A stretch of DNA of 64,000 nucleotides from Antedon mediterranea (GCF_964355755.1 NC_092672.1:15808501-15872500); one strand, 5' to 3'. Positions 48,436 through 60,124 are shown, counted from the first letter of the stretch. Made by a program: numbers and translations. The notes: generated by a model from the sequence alone, not told the origin.

Positions 48436-49468
48436 AGCATACATCATATTACAGTATTTTACAGAATAAATTGTATATGTTATATACAATGTAGCATAGA
48501 CAAAATTACGAGACCCATCTTTTAAATCCAATTATTAACACGATGACGTCATCAAATTGACATATAAAGATAACAATTTTAGAAGATAATTATTAAAATA
48601 ATTACATTAAAACAAATTTGAAGAATTTTGGGCACGTAAATAAAAGTGAGATGCGCTCTATTTAATGTGATGAGCAATAACGAAAGAGTAAAAAATCCTA
48701 TATTTTACATTCGTGTGGCCATACGATGATGTCATAACATCCGAGGGGTAAAGATTCTGCATGAATTCATATCTACAACATACCGGTATCTGCTTACATA
48801 TTAAATTAAAAAAATTGGGGGTCATTGATGATCCTGAGGAGCTATAATAGATTAAAAATAGGCATAATTTTGACAATATGTTGTCACTTTTGCAACTAAA
48901 ACGCGCGCAAATGGTCTAAATCAACGTGTTCGTATGACGTCATTTTAATTTGAAATGATGTCAATCTTTTTTTAAATGACTAGGAAAGGCTGTAAAATCA
49001 TAATTAAAGAGTAGCACACGATTTTCATGCTCCGTGCGAACCTTACGCGCGCGTGGGAATTTTTGACATGCTCAAAATGTCATGATCAGCGTAGAAAGTT
49101 GATTAGAAATAAATTTTGCGCATTTTGAAACTTTAAATGCGCGTGCGCGCGTAACTTCTTGTAAAAAATGCCATTTTTAATCCATAGAAAGGTTGCCCTT
49201 GATATGACTTAAATGTTCACCAAGTGTCAATACAAAATTACTTTTGGTTTATAATCTATAACCAATCATTAAAATTCATAAAATCGCGCGTAACTTACGT
49301 TGCGCGACTCTAAATTCATATAACGAAGTTTCTTGCACATCTACAGCTACAGGTCAATCTTTTGACAAAGTTATACAATCTTATGTTGACAAGGATGAGA
49401 GATATGCGACGCACAAAAATCCGGGAAAGGAAGAAGAATAAAGATGAAAATGATTTTTACAATCACAA

Positions 49469-49635
49469 GGGTTATCCGCAACTTGTAAAGTTGCGGATAA
49501 CCAAAAAAAAAGATGATGAAACAGGACAGTTACAAGGAGTTATCCGCTGAGTGCGGATAACTTAAAAAAAAGAGGATGATGATGATTTCGTACAATCACT
49601 AGGAGTTATCCTGCAACTTCGTTGCGGATAACTAA
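49469..49635. repeat. Three TTATCCGC palindromic modules
   Basis: GGTTATCCGCAAC...GTTGCGGATAACC, AGTTATCCGC...GCGGATAACT and AGTTATCCTGCAAC...GTTGCGGATAACT are separated by A-rich AAAAGATGATGA-type spacers. Confidence 0.75.
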
Positions 49636-49859
49636 TAATTTTTTTTTTGGCCTTATGTGAGTTATCACATACTGTATGGTATCTGATTTGTTCTTTGTTT
49701 TTCTGTAAAGTGCAAGACATTAATTTTGTTCTTTAAAATTATCTTGCTCATTTAGCACCAATCACTTACGCACTGTAAGCTTTGATTGAATTCCTGCAAC
49801 TTCTCTGCATTGCGTGGACACATATTGCAGAAGAGACCATGGTGTCGATATGTACACTT

Positions 49860-51118
49860 CAGTGTTCTCCCCAGGTCTTTGAAGCGTCACGGTACCGTGA
49901 CGCTTGGGTTCTCTACCGCGACGCTTTACGGTCGGCCGTAACGCTTAAAACCTTATCCATGACGCTTAAAAATATCAACCACAACCAATCTAAAAATAGA
50001 TTAATAACAGGCAGGTACTTTCTAGAGCTGAGGCATGCTTAGAGAGCCTAATGCATACGAGACACGTGACATGACCACTCGACAATATTATTATTAGCCA
50101 AGAAACAAAAGACTGCGTAACAAAGTGTTATAACAACCGAGACACGCTTTCACCGGCCGCCGCCTAGAGATGTAAACACATGTTTTGTTACTGCCATGTC
50201 TCTCTTTCGATCTCTAGTATTGGCTGTTGTCTGAATTGTCTAAAATGCGGTAACTTGTATATTGTAAATAAAGTTTTCAGTTAAAACAATGATTGATTGT
50301 ATTGTTTTTCTAATAAAAATGTTATGTGTATTAAAAAATAAATATCAATGATATTTTCAATATCACACTAAATAAATGACAAAGGCGCGATTGATTTGCT
50401 AGGCGCAATTCGTCTGGTAGCTGCTTTGATCGTATAACATAATACATTCAACTACAGAGTTGTCCTACTGATGAGTAGGTCTAGTTTTATTTCATCGGGT
50501 ACTAATTCCCCTTGACGTTCAAAATGAACGCAAAAAATGTTTCTTATCATGTATGTTTACCGGCGGAAAAAGTAGGCTACAATCGTGCTGTTTGCTAGCG
50601 CGCTATGAAGTGTCCTTTACGGCCAACTACAGAGTTGTCCTACTAATGAGCAGGCCTAGTTTTATTTCATCGGGGACTTCTTCCCAACGTTCGTATTGAA
50701 TGCAAAAAACATTTTTTATCACGTATGTTTACTGGCGGAAAAAGTAGGTCGTTCGTTTTACTGTTTGCTAGCGCGCTATGAAGTTTCGTTTCTGGCCAAC
50801 TAGAGTTTTTTTTTTATTGGGGACTTTCTTCCCCCTGACGTTCCTAATGAACGCAAATAATGTTTCTTATCGTGTATGTTTACCGGCGGAAAAAGTAGGC
50901 TACGATCGTTTTGCTGTTTGCTAGCGCGCTATAAGTGTTGTTTCCGGCAAAACTAGAGGTGTCATTCAACATGAATGTTACGTGCGAGAGTACCATTTCC
51001 GGCCATCTAGGGTGTCAATTACCAAAAATCGCTTCATCGCTCAGGTACTTAGTGTCGGCATCATGCCCCGGGGGCGCGTTCGGCGTGACGCTTGATGTGA
51101 ATCCTAGGGAGAACACTG
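49860..51118. mobile_element. hAT-like element, 1259 bp, 5-bp target duplication
   Basis: Termini CAGTGTTCTCCC and GGGAGAACACTG are perfect inverted repeats, each flanked outside by CACTT. A 5-bp duplication with a CAG/CTG terminus recalls the hAT5 group (inference). Inside are a perfect 24-bp palindrome (49882-49905), GTGACGCTT repeats and about three 176-bp tandem units (50460-50945). No transposase ORF. Confidence 0.75.
49882..49905. repeat. Perfect 24-bp palindrome
   Basis: AAGCGTCACGGT followed by its reverse complement ACCGTGACGCTT, next to the left terminus of the hAT-like element; it may serve as a subterminal binding site. Confidence 0.85.
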
Positions 51119-52297
51119 CACTTATTCGTTTGCACACTGAGTCTTGCGGTCACAGTAGATAACGTTCAGTAGTTAAGATATTGCTGGAGATTTTATCAGT
51201 CCGAATGGTTATTTACTATCTACAATATGTCAACCCATTTCTCCTGGCTGCATTCCATTGCATATTTTCTGAAAAAAAGACACGAAGGCTGTGATACCAC
51301 CTGTAGAAGTTTGTAGCAATGTTTGACCGTGTTTGTACGGCGATTGAAATACACGTTTATTTGGTTTTTTACCCAAAATCCATACGACGTTCGTACGAAT
51401 AAACAAAGTACCGGTAAGCTCACACGAAACCAATTAAGATCGGAATTCTTAGGTCAAAAAGCGCCCTCTATGCGTCGACCCATATCAATTAACATGGCGT
51501 GTTGACAAATTCAACCGGATATTGCATGTCGTTTTGCGCGCGAATCGTTCAATTATTATTTTTCAATCGACAACCAGACCTAGGCTATATAATAATACAT
51601 CGAAAACAATTTACTTTTTAACTAAATAATGATCGAAAATCCTGCTAACGTATGTTGTTTGTTGACGGCTTTTATACTAAAGATGGACAATGTATTCCAA
51701 CCTAGGCATAGTGGATTCGAATTTGGATGGCAAGACGATGATGATGATTACCTAGGCCTACTACAAAGGCTGCATACACACGGCCGCTTGCAGCGTGTAG
51801 AGAAGCAATGCTTCAACAAGAAGCCGCTTCACTCCATTGAATATTAACCATAATTTCACTGTTCAATTAAAATATGTACTGCTCCAACTAGTAAACGCAA
51901 ACAAAAAATAAAAATAGCGTGGGTACAGCAAAAAAGCCCTGATAAGAAATGGCCTCTGACCCGGTTGTTTACCACAATGAAATGACCAATCAGAAAGCTT
52001 ATTTGAGGTCGTGATTTGACATAACCCCGTTAACGCTTGATTAATTATACCCCGAGGCAGCGTGTAATTGGAATGGGATTGAAATAACCAGTAAAGTTGG
52101 TGGATTTTTCGTCCAGATGGTTTTCTAATTTTTTATAGCCAGAGGCGTAAGTTAATTGCCACATGCGACCTCACAGTTGGAAGTACACAGTAGTTTCAGC
52201 CCCGTCCGTCCAATCACCTTGAGAGGATACAAATGCCTTTCCCTGCTTCTAGTTTTTCAGATCTTGGCATGTCCACTCAACTTTTGCAATATAGTTT
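51119..52297. other. No gene confirmed
   Basis: Includes a 72-codon ORF (51629-51847) with an acidic DDDDD run but no recognised domain. No splice-bounded exon is evident. Confidence 0.3.
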
Positions 52298-53489
52298 CAC
52301 TGGGGTAGCACTAACATTTCATTTTGTTTAGCCATTTGGCGAAAGTCAAAATATTTTTTTTAGTCAAATCAGTTTATCTATAGCCAAAATGGCTAAAGTC
52401 AAACTTTTTTATTTAGCCAAATGAATCAGTTTTTAGCCAAAATTTAAAATTTGAAATATAATGGTAAAAACATTTTAGTCAATTTATCTATGTCAACAGG
52501 TCTATACACTGTTCCCTGAACGTTTTTGTAAGACATTGAGATATAATAGAGAACCATGCCTATATCACTGTGGTATGATTAAAAAAAATAATATTTTTTT
52601 GTATTTTTGTTATATGATCAAAACAATTGTTCAAATTGTTTTTAATCATACCGCATTCATACAGTTATCAATTTAATAAGAAACATTTTACATTTTTCTG
52701 AAATCCCCTGAACGTTATGTTACTTTTGTTTTTTACGCTTGGCTGGTCATGTTTGTGTGACAGCTTCCATCGCGTACCAGGCGAAAATCGTGTCCCAGGC
52801 GAAAATCGTGTCCTAGACTTCACGGTCACTCAGCGTCACCGCCGCACAGCGGGTTATTTAATGTTTTTTTTAAAATTGGGTATGCTCAAGAGGTGCGAAA
52901 GTGCAGTACCGCCAGCCTAGGCCCTAGCTAGGGTCTAGGCCTACAAAATTATGTACGACGGTATGTCGTATGCTAAAAATATTGAGGAAAATTCCTAGCA
53001 AATGGACACTCGTATCGTTGTTAAACGTAAGATAATATAGGCCAAAGCACAGAGTACACGTCTTTCCATCCCCCAAGGCTGCACCGAAGCGTTTCTGCCA
53101 GAGCAAGAAATTTATACCATCCCGATTATTTATTTACACAACAACACAGAAGCCGATAGATAGTTTGGGTAGACTCCATCATCCATGTGTCGTGTAATGT
53201 CTGTCTCTCTGTGCAGTATACCTCCATCATATTGAAATAACAAAGAGACGCCTGGTACAACGAAACAAGTTGACGAAAAATGGAGGTTGAAGTAAACAAC
53301 GTGATAACGAACAAGAAATTCTTGTAGATCGACAAATGGATCTTTTAGTTGGACTTTATGCTTTCGCCAAAATGATAATTTGATTATCTATTTTATCATA
53401 TGTCATCGCCAAAATGGCTAAAGTAGCCGTTTTATTTTTCGCCAATCTGGAAACGTTTTCGCCCATGGCGACTTGGCGATCGGCCAGTG
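52298..53489. mobile_element. Possible TIR element with TAGCCAAAATGGC motifs
   Basis: CACTGG on the left and CCAGTG on the right bound a segment with repeated AGCCAAAATGGCTAAAGT near both ends (about 52384 and 53410). Termini are short and no duplication is visible, so this is tentative. Confidence 0.3.
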
Positions 53490-54387
53490 CTTGCCCATGC
53501 TGGAATTGACAGGACCCACATTAGGCACTGATTTGTTGTAATTCTTTTTCTTATGAGCCCAACATCAGTCTTAACACTCATCAATACTTGTTCTACTGAA
53601 TTAAATCTGATATTATCCTGCCCAAAACTGTCACTTCTCGCCACATGAGCCTTCCAGAACCCTTTGGTAAACATCTGGATCGGTTTATGGTAAATTGAGC
53701 ATTGTTTTCAGGTACACATGAACATTTGGCATAACCAGACTAGAGTATGATCAGAAGCGAACAGTTTGGTGATGTAATCCCTAGTTTCTTGTTCGTTGAG
53801 GAAGTGTAATGCTTACTATATCCATGTACTAGTAGAGCTGTCTTGAATGTCATTTTTACTCGGGGTACCCAAGTCTAGGACTTACTCATTTTCTCCTCCT
53901 CCATCTGGACACCATTGAGTAAAAAGTGCGATTTATAAAGTACTACTCCTCCCTTATTCGTTGTAGTATTGAGCTGGGATTTGGCATAAATATAATACAG
54001 GGACATGTCCTCAAAGCTATAGAGCCGGATTTTTTAATTTCAAACCGGATGCAGCCATATGAAGTCTCGAAGATAGTACCATATAGCCGTATTTGGTAGC
54101 GAGGTTATTGATGTGTATGTGACGTTACATCCCGTCTTATGACTTCATTACAGCTTCTTTTGCTGTACCCTGAGTATTGCACATTCGTGCTTGTTTACCT
54201 TAGATCATTAAGACATTGACTCGTCTTTATGTTTTCTGTCAAGTCGGTGGTTTGATTATAAACTTTTGAAATGGTCTCAACATTTCAAAAGTAAAATTTT
54301 GTTTAATCCCTCAATTTTGGAAACTAGATTCTCGCAATTTAAGATAAGTTATATTAAAATACAATAAAATATGAAAAATACAATTAA
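53490..54387. other. No gene seen
   Basis: No recognised coding or repeat family. A short minus-strand ORF (53432-53674) has no known features. Confidence 0.3.
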
Positions 54388-54779
54388 TTAAAAAGTGCTG
54401 TGCCTGATGGTACAGATGAACAGGAGTACAACCTTGCTGAAAGGTGATGTATTGTGGCGGAGCGGATGACTCGCATCTTTAGAAAAATCACCGAACGTCT
54501 TTTCAAGAAAATTAAAGAAGACAGACTCTGACTGCTGATCCTCACCAATCATCACCCTCGCTCTTCTTACAAGGCGATCAACCTTGCTCTTCTTACAAGG
54601 CGATCAACCTTACTCTTGTCCACTTGAGTAGCATTTTCACCCCAACCGACAATGCAATAATATGTCCATACACTACGTATAACAGAATTATAAAATCCTA
54701 GGAGAATTATTAAATACGACACCTCAAGGTATGTGAATATGAACGCGGTCAATAACATCAAGAACCTTGAAAATGTATG
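54388..54779 (-). pseudogene. LINE RT C-terminal fragment with 26-bp duplication
   Basis: The minus strand reads FYNSVIRSVWTYYCIVGWGE then NATQVDKSKVDRLVRRA, the F-Y-x-S-V-I-x-S-V ... W-G-N-A ... L-x-R-x-V-R-R-A block of CR1/Rex1-type proteins. A 26-bp tandem duplication (GATCGCCTTGTAAGAAGAGC...) then breaks the frame. It resumes as RRARVMIGEDQQS and later DASHPLRHN, the terminal HPL block, with a stop at 54388-54390. Confidence 0.75.
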
Positions 54780-54904
54780 GAAACAAATAGTCTAATATAA
54801 ACCAGAAAACAGCATGAGATAATAGGATCAATATATGCATTCAGAGGCCATTCAAAGTATGCTATAGAATTATTATGCAAAAATAACAGTAATAAAACAA
54901 ATTG

Positions 54905-55182
54905 TAACATTTTTCAAATGAAAGCCCACGGGCCAATACCCCACTCTGCAACTTTAAAGCATTCAAATAGGCCGTTTAGAAGTAAAAATATGTCAAATTA
55001 TTGAATTTTGGCAGCCATTTTGGATTTATGCAAATTAGACGTCTTTCCCCTATTCGGATTTGTTGGGACTTTTAGTATAGTGTTCTGGGGACCTCAAAGA
55101 AATGCATTGCATTGAATAAAATTTTGTTGCAATTAGTTCCAAGTTTGGCTAAATTTTTAGGCTAAAATAACTGGACTATAGC
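54905..55182 (-). repeat. Foldback-family end, right (reversed) copy
   Basis: The reverse complement begins TATAGTCCAGTTATTTTAG and runs through AACTAATTGCAACA, TTTGAGGTCCCCAGAA, ACTAAAAGTCCC, TTTGCATAAATCC and GGCCGTTT-type segments. It is the inverse of 43250-43475, with an extra ACTAAAAGTCCC stretch also found in foldback element 1. Confidence 0.6.
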
Positions 55183-55189
55183 ATAAACA

Positions 55190-56349
55190 AGTACCTAGAT
55201 GTGTTGGTCACGAGATATCCTCTTTCTCGTCAGTGCTCACATGTTTTTACTCCAAATTCTGCTGATCGGTAATCTTACTTATATCGTTAAAAAGATTAAT
55301 GATCTTTAATTTAATTCATTTAATGTTCGATTCTATTTTTTAACTTATAGTTACAATTTACTATCACAATATAATAATCATAATGCAAAACCATAACAAA
55401 CTTTCGCAAATCGGTTACATCGACCATTTTGCAACATAAAACTTTCTCAAATTTAAAAAATAAAGTACAAGTAAATAACAGTATATTGTAAAAAAGATTG
55501 CGTTAATCCATTGTGGGTGCGACCTTCGTATATATCGAACGTCCAGTGGATCCAGAAACGATGCCGACAAAAAAGATCATAAAAATTTCATTCTAAATAT
55601 TGTATTAGAACGTTCAGTCCTATCCACGGCGTGCATGTTTTTTTACACTTCAAATTCTGGTCGGGCCTTTTTCTTTGAATGTCGTAATCTATAAATTATG
55701 GTTAATTCTGACATAGGCGAGCACAATGCAAAAACTTCGGTATAAATCTTTGCCTTGGATACCTACCTTATCTATCTTAGATGTACCGCGAAACGTAGAT
55801 TTGATAACATTAGTTTTCAGTTCGACGCTATTGCTCCATATTTCTATCTTAGGAAGATATTATAAAGGGTTTTATAAAAAAATTTTCTGATTTCAATCGG
55901 TAAATTTTAACTCTACGCGCGGTAGAAGTAATTTCCGGGTTCACGGTAAGGTGTTGGTTTCAACCAGGGAGTTGTAGCCATTTTGTTTTTTTTTTTATTT
56001 TCGGACCGCACGTGTGAAGGTATAGTAGTACATAAAGATCAAATTAAATACATTCATGAAACATAGGAGTAAATTGTGGGAAATAATTATTTTATTTATT
56101 TATTTGTTCTTTCTTTAAACTGAAATACACTTTCAATACAAATGTACTGATTTCCAAAGTGGTTCAGTAAACATATTTACAACAAAAATACAATATAAAA
56201 GAAAAACAAAAAGAAAGAAAACAGATATAAAACTATTTACAATTGTGAAGGCAAAAGGGTTAATACATATATGTTTTCTATAGTAAAGATTTAAAAGTTG
56301 CCAAAGACATATTATGGAGTTCTGATTTTATGTTAAAAAAAAGAATATT
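55190..56349. other. No gene seen
   Basis: AT-rich, no recognised repeat, no convincing ORF. Confidence 0.35.
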
Positions 56350-56393
56350 GGCAGCGGTGGGATTGGAACCCACGCCATCGAAATGACTGGTGA
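56350..56393 (-). pseudogene. tRNA-Leu 3' half, truncated duplicate
   Basis: Matches the 3' half of the tRNA-Leu at 56483, with variable arm, T-arm (GTGGG/CCCAC, perfect) and acceptor. A T8 run follows about 8 nt downstream. The anticodon and D arms are missing. Confidence 0.8.
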
Positions 56394-56482
56394 ATTTTCT
56401 TTTAATAATTGTTTCGGGTTTTCTCATAATTTTATCATTCATATTATTTGTACGTTATGATATGAGCCGGTAAAAGAATATT

Positions 56483-56563
56483 GGCAGCGGTGGGATTCGA
56501 ACCCGCGCCAACGAAATGATTGGTGCCTAAAACCAGCGCCTTAGACCGCTCGGCCACGCTACC
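56483..56563 (-). tRNA. tRNA-Leu (anticodon UAG)
   Basis: An 81-nt class II tRNA. The acceptor is GGTAGCG/CGCTGCC, D-arm GGCCGAGCGGTCTAAGG, anticodon loop TTTAGGC with TAG, long variable arm, and box B GGTTCGAATCC. A T4 run lies about 8 nt beyond the 3' end. One mismatch each in the anticodon stem (C-A) and T-stem (C-A) suggests mild decay, so function is likely but not certain. It decodes CUN-type leucine codons. Confidence 0.8.
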
Positions 56564-57164
56564 TTAATTATAAATTACATTACATCGACACAATTGATGA
56601 TAAGAGCTTTTGTTTTGAAATTGAATGAAACCCCGATAGCCGAGTTGTTGAGTAAGCTGCCAGGACTTTATGTATACTGTGCGCTATCTGTGTCCTGTCA
56701 GGACCCTGGGATACTTCTGCCCATGTTGCAAGCCGTCTAAAACGTCTTCCTTCTTAGGCCACTGTGTCGTGGAATAATGTATTAATTATACCAATTAGGA
56801 TGGTATTTATTTGAATAAACGCCTGGAACCCCTCCCCAATAAACCATCAATTAAAATAATTATCTAATAAACGTCCATCCACATTTATACACACACAATA
56901 TTGTATTATATTTATAACACAATTATACTATTTTTAGTAGATTTCTTCGGACTGTTATCTACAATTTACCAAGTATTTGTTATTCTTTATTACCACTTTT
57001 CACAATAAACACTATACGCCTAAAACGCTATTAATCATCTAAGACACTTAGGTTAGTGAGTACGTTTAGTTTTACAAATATCAAAAGCATTTAAATAATG
57101 GTGACCGACCGAAATTGTCCAGGCCAGAATGTCCTTCTAAAACTGTTTAGGTCCCGAGTCATTA
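56564..57164. other. No gene seen; possible SINE start near 56630
   Basis: GATAGCCGAGTTGTTGAGTA at about 56635 resembles a tRNA box A, but no box B was found. Confidence 0.3.
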
Positions 57165-57229
57165 TCATTCCGAGAACCATCGTCTACACTTCCTAGAGGG
57201 AGAGCGAGCGAAGCGAGCTCACCCTCTAG
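57165..57229 (-). repeat. Hairpin-ended family terminus, reversed
   Basis: GAGAACCATCGTCTAC is followed by a hairpin CTAGAGGG...CCCTCTAG around AGCGAGCGAAGCGAGCT (57193-57229). This is the reverse of the 47394 element start, with a different stem but the same GCGAGCGAAGCGAGC loop. Confidence 0.6.
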
Positions 57230-57867
57230 TAATATTAATAATTTAAAAGGCCTATGTTAAACCTTGACATGGAATATATATTTATTTTGCATATATTCTG
57301 TTGGTGTCCTAGCCTAGGTAGGTGTCTTTTTTATAATTCGCTAACCCAAGATAGGATTAAATAATTTATAGTGTAGGCCGCCGAAACTAGGCTAGCCTCA
57401 ATTCTGTGGATTTTAATTAGCGAACAATACATTGTTTGTGTGTATTGTCCATGCTTTCAAAGGCGATGACACATAGACATAATAATACAATTGGACTTTT
57501 AACGCTGACGCGCGTCTAACGACTAAATAATTACGGTGGGCGTTACAATACTAAATGCATAATTTAATTAGCTCTTTTACATATTTAAAAGCTATCAACG
57601 GTTTGTACGTTTGAAAACATTTGGACATGACGCCTTACTCAAAGACTAACTCAAGACTTTTTTTAGTACCTAGACATTCTGCATGTCAAGATTTCTTTTC
57701 ACAATGTGGGAAATTTCTATTTATATAGGACCATTTTTTCCATCGAGAATTCAACACGCAATAATCATTTTCAAGGTCAAATAGAATTGTTTACCTTACT
57801 GAAAAAAGGCACATTGTAAAATTTACAGGGTCCGGATCCCATGATCCACACCTCCGAGAGAACTTAC
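57230..57867. other. Intronic or intergenic DNA downstream of the IFT20 exon
   Basis: No exon for the IFT20 C-terminus was recognised. This is presumably the intron that follows the 57868 donor. Confidence 0.4.
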
Positions 57868-57971
57868 CTTTCAACTTGCATCTTTTTTTCAGCTATAAGA
57901 GCATGTAGCTGTTGCTGTTGTGCTTGTCGTTGTTTAGCTATAGACTTCAGAAGATTGCGTGAACCAATGGC
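57868..57971 (-). CDS. IFT20: IFT20 homologue, internal exon ([10 protein letters not shown]...)
   Basis: A 104-bp exon with a TTTTTTGCAG acceptor (AG at 57972-57973) and an AAAG/GTAAGT donor. It encodes [20 protein letters not shown] and continues [14 protein letters not shown], with the next Arg codon split AG/N. This is the conserved C-terminal coiled coil of IFT20, the small IFT-B subunit that links the Golgi (via GMAP210 in vertebrates) to ciliary membrane-protein transport and pairs with IFT54 (established family knowledge). Exon phase and sequence follow directly from the exon at 58234-58319, 262 bp upstream. The last exon, expected to encode about 25 residues, was not found. Too short for most ORF callers. 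Confidence 0.93.
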
Positions 57972-58233
57972 CTGCAAAAAATAAAATAATGTTTAGATTT
58001 TATGAGAAAATACTGTATGCATGATTGATAATGGTACATTTATTATCTTAATTAGTTAAGATTTACTTAAATGCAATAATTTAAAACACACAAAAGACCA
58101 TTTAAAGTAATAAAATATTCTTTCAATGACTATATATTATATATTATAATGTAGTTTATTTAGTTGATTTCTTCAGATAAATCCTAAAACTGTATTTAAA
58201 GAATGAAAAATATTTTTTAAACAGTACATGTAC

Positions 58234-58319
58234 CTTCATTTTTTCTTTCTCGACTTCATTTGCTAACCTATCCATCATTATAATAAATCCTCCAACAATT
58301 TTCTGAAATCCATCAATTT
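58234..58319 (-). CDS. IFT20: IFT20 homologue, internal exon (IDGFQKIVGG...)
   Basis: An 86-bp exon with acceptor TTTCTCAATTCAG and donor AAG/GTACATG. Its first two bases complete a split codon. It then encodes IDGFQKIVGGFIIMMDRLAN and EVEKEKMK, corresponding to the central FQKIVGG...LA.E.E.EKMK stretch of IFT20, and splices in frame to the 57868 exon. Two adjacent differences (FIIMMDR) lie at normally L-I-E-x-V-D positions. The N-terminal exon would lie upstream on the minus strand; none was recognised up to 64000, where the intron seems filled by a SINE, a MITE copy and foldback element 2. Confidence 0.93.
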
Positions 58320-58429
58320 CTGAATTGAGAAATAACAAACTGTTTATAAAACGAGAGCATCAATGTGAAGTGTATACATAATTTATTTTTTTTAACTTTA
58401 ATATATACCTATGAAAAATAATAACAATA

Positions 58430-58660
58430 ATCTGCATATCAAGCAGAAGGTTCTGGGTTTGAATCTAGTTTGGAGTGACTTTTTCTCATTCTCACAGATT
58501 TCCTCATCTTATCGTTTCAAAATAAATTAATACATTTTCAATATCACCATGCGGTTTAGAATTTGTTCTGTGCCTTTGCTGTTTATATAAAAAAAGTATC
58601 TCTTCAGAGATACTTTTTTATCAATTTGATATCTGGTGCGCGTACGTACAATTGAGGGAC
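58430..58660 (+). mobile_element. tRNA-derived SINE fragment in an IFT20 intron
   Basis: The tRNA-like 3' half (TCTGCATATCAAGCAGAAGG ... GTTTGAATC) plus the same CTTTTTCTCATTCTCACAGA tail as the tandem array, then a perfect GTATCTCT/AGAGATAC hairpin and T-run (58588-58618). Confidence 0.65.
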
Positions 58661-58984
58661 ACCGAGAGTGAAAATAAAAGACGGTAAAAAAAATTTTGCT
58701 GTGTGAATTAGATGACGCCCACAAACACTTACGAAAGTATAAAATGCCAAACTATATTATTTGGGTTTTTTTTCCGTGTTGTATTAATTATTTAATACAT
58801 AGGCCTACAGATAAAATAAAAAAGTTTAACATAAATCGATATGATTGGTTTATAAATTTAGCAGACCTAGTCTAAAACATCCTTTATCTAACCACAGGAA
58901 ATCGCAAACATATATTATGACAGTATAATATATTACCAAAACAAATCTGATAAGATATAAGAATTTAAGGCACAACTAGAGTAT

Positions 58985-59454
58985 GGGCCTATTTCTATTG
59001 AGCAGAGAATACAGTTTTGAATACCATTATTTTCAAGAACGTTTTTTTCTGGCCAGCAGAAATAGGTCTCCACAAAAAACCACAAAAAGAACCAATCTTA
59101 AACTAAAAGACGGTTTGAAAAAACCCCAATTAATTCCGGTCTCGATCGCAAAGAACCATTTTTAGCTTCAACACAATCGTGGTCTCAATTTGACCCCAAA
59201 AACTTAACTCTGCTGAACTGGGACGATTGTGGTCAACTCGCAGTCAAAACTGTGAGAATATTTGATAGTCATTTTTATTTCTATTTTACTAGTCTAGTGG
59301 TGAGTACTAAAAATACAAAATGTAGACCTATGCAATTACGAGGTTCATAATAATCTCTGGGGAGAGGAAAAGATGAGGGGGAGGCTAGCTGGGAGTCAGA
59401 AAGACTCACAGGTTTATAAAAATATTGTAAAGCTTGTAAAAGAGGAGTTTGACT
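58985..59454. mobile_element. MITE copy, left part, cut by foldback element 2
   Basis: Starts GGGCCTATTTCTATTGAGCA and follows the 5552 element in order (AGCAGAGAATAC, GTTTGAAAAAACCCCAATT, GGTCTCGATCGCAAAGAACC, CTCAATTTGACCCCAAAAAC) until about 59455, where similarity stops at the foldback boundary. Confidence 0.7.
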
Positions 59455-60112
59455 TATAGTCAGGTAGCTTAGGTCCTATTTTTGGCCATTTTGTGCACTT
59501 TGTGAAAAAAGCACCAAACTTGGCAGAAACCTTCTTTAGAACCTAACTAACAATTCTAGAAGGGGTGCCCAAAAATTCCAACAATTTAATGACGTCATTT
59601 TGACCACGCTCATTTTTAATATATTATGTAGCTATAACAAATATTTAAAAAATATAAATTACATAAATATGTCAAGTTTAGTATCAAATTATAGCTTATG
59701 ACATGTACAATACCACTAACATGAGAAAAATATAATTTCACAATATAATGACGTCATTAAAGTCACACCCATTATATATTACGTATTTTGTAGTATGTAG
59801 CTATGTTAAAATATTTAAAAAATAATAAATTACATAGATATGTAAAGTTTGGTATCAAATTATAGCTCATGACATGTACAATACCACTAACACGAGAAAA
59901 ATATAATTTACAATATGATGACGTCGGGAAAATTTAAGAAATAAAATTAATATGGCATGTTTGGTATTAAATTAAAGCTTATGACATGTACAAAACCACG
60001 GAACTATATAACATATAATTTGAACAATATAATGCTGCCATTGCTTAAGCCACACCCATTATATAAATATATTACATAACTTTGCAAAAAATGAAACGGC
60101 AGTATGCGTAAC

Positions 60113-60124
60113 TGAGCTAATGAT
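60113..60124. repeat. Target site duplication of the Penelope-like element, left
   Basis: TGAGCTAATGAT, repeated at 61475-61486. The uninterrupted target is visible in the opposite foldback arm near 63300-63320, with one substitution. Confidence 0.85.

Larger units (their letters stand above)
47246..49635 (-). mobile_element. Helitron-like element, copy 8, with nested insert
   Basis: Reversed, with CTAG at 47246-47249 and a slightly expanded hairpin (about 47257-47282). The 5' end, near 49635, carries three TTATCCGC palindromic modules. A hairpin-ended element (47394-about 48435) interrupts it. Confidence 0.65.

Noticed and set aside
51629-51847. 72-codon ORF with an acidic DDDDD run
   Set aside because: No recognisable family and no supporting gene structure.
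56630-56760. SINE starting at a box-A-like GATAGCCGAGTTG
   Set aside because: No box B and no second copy in the window.
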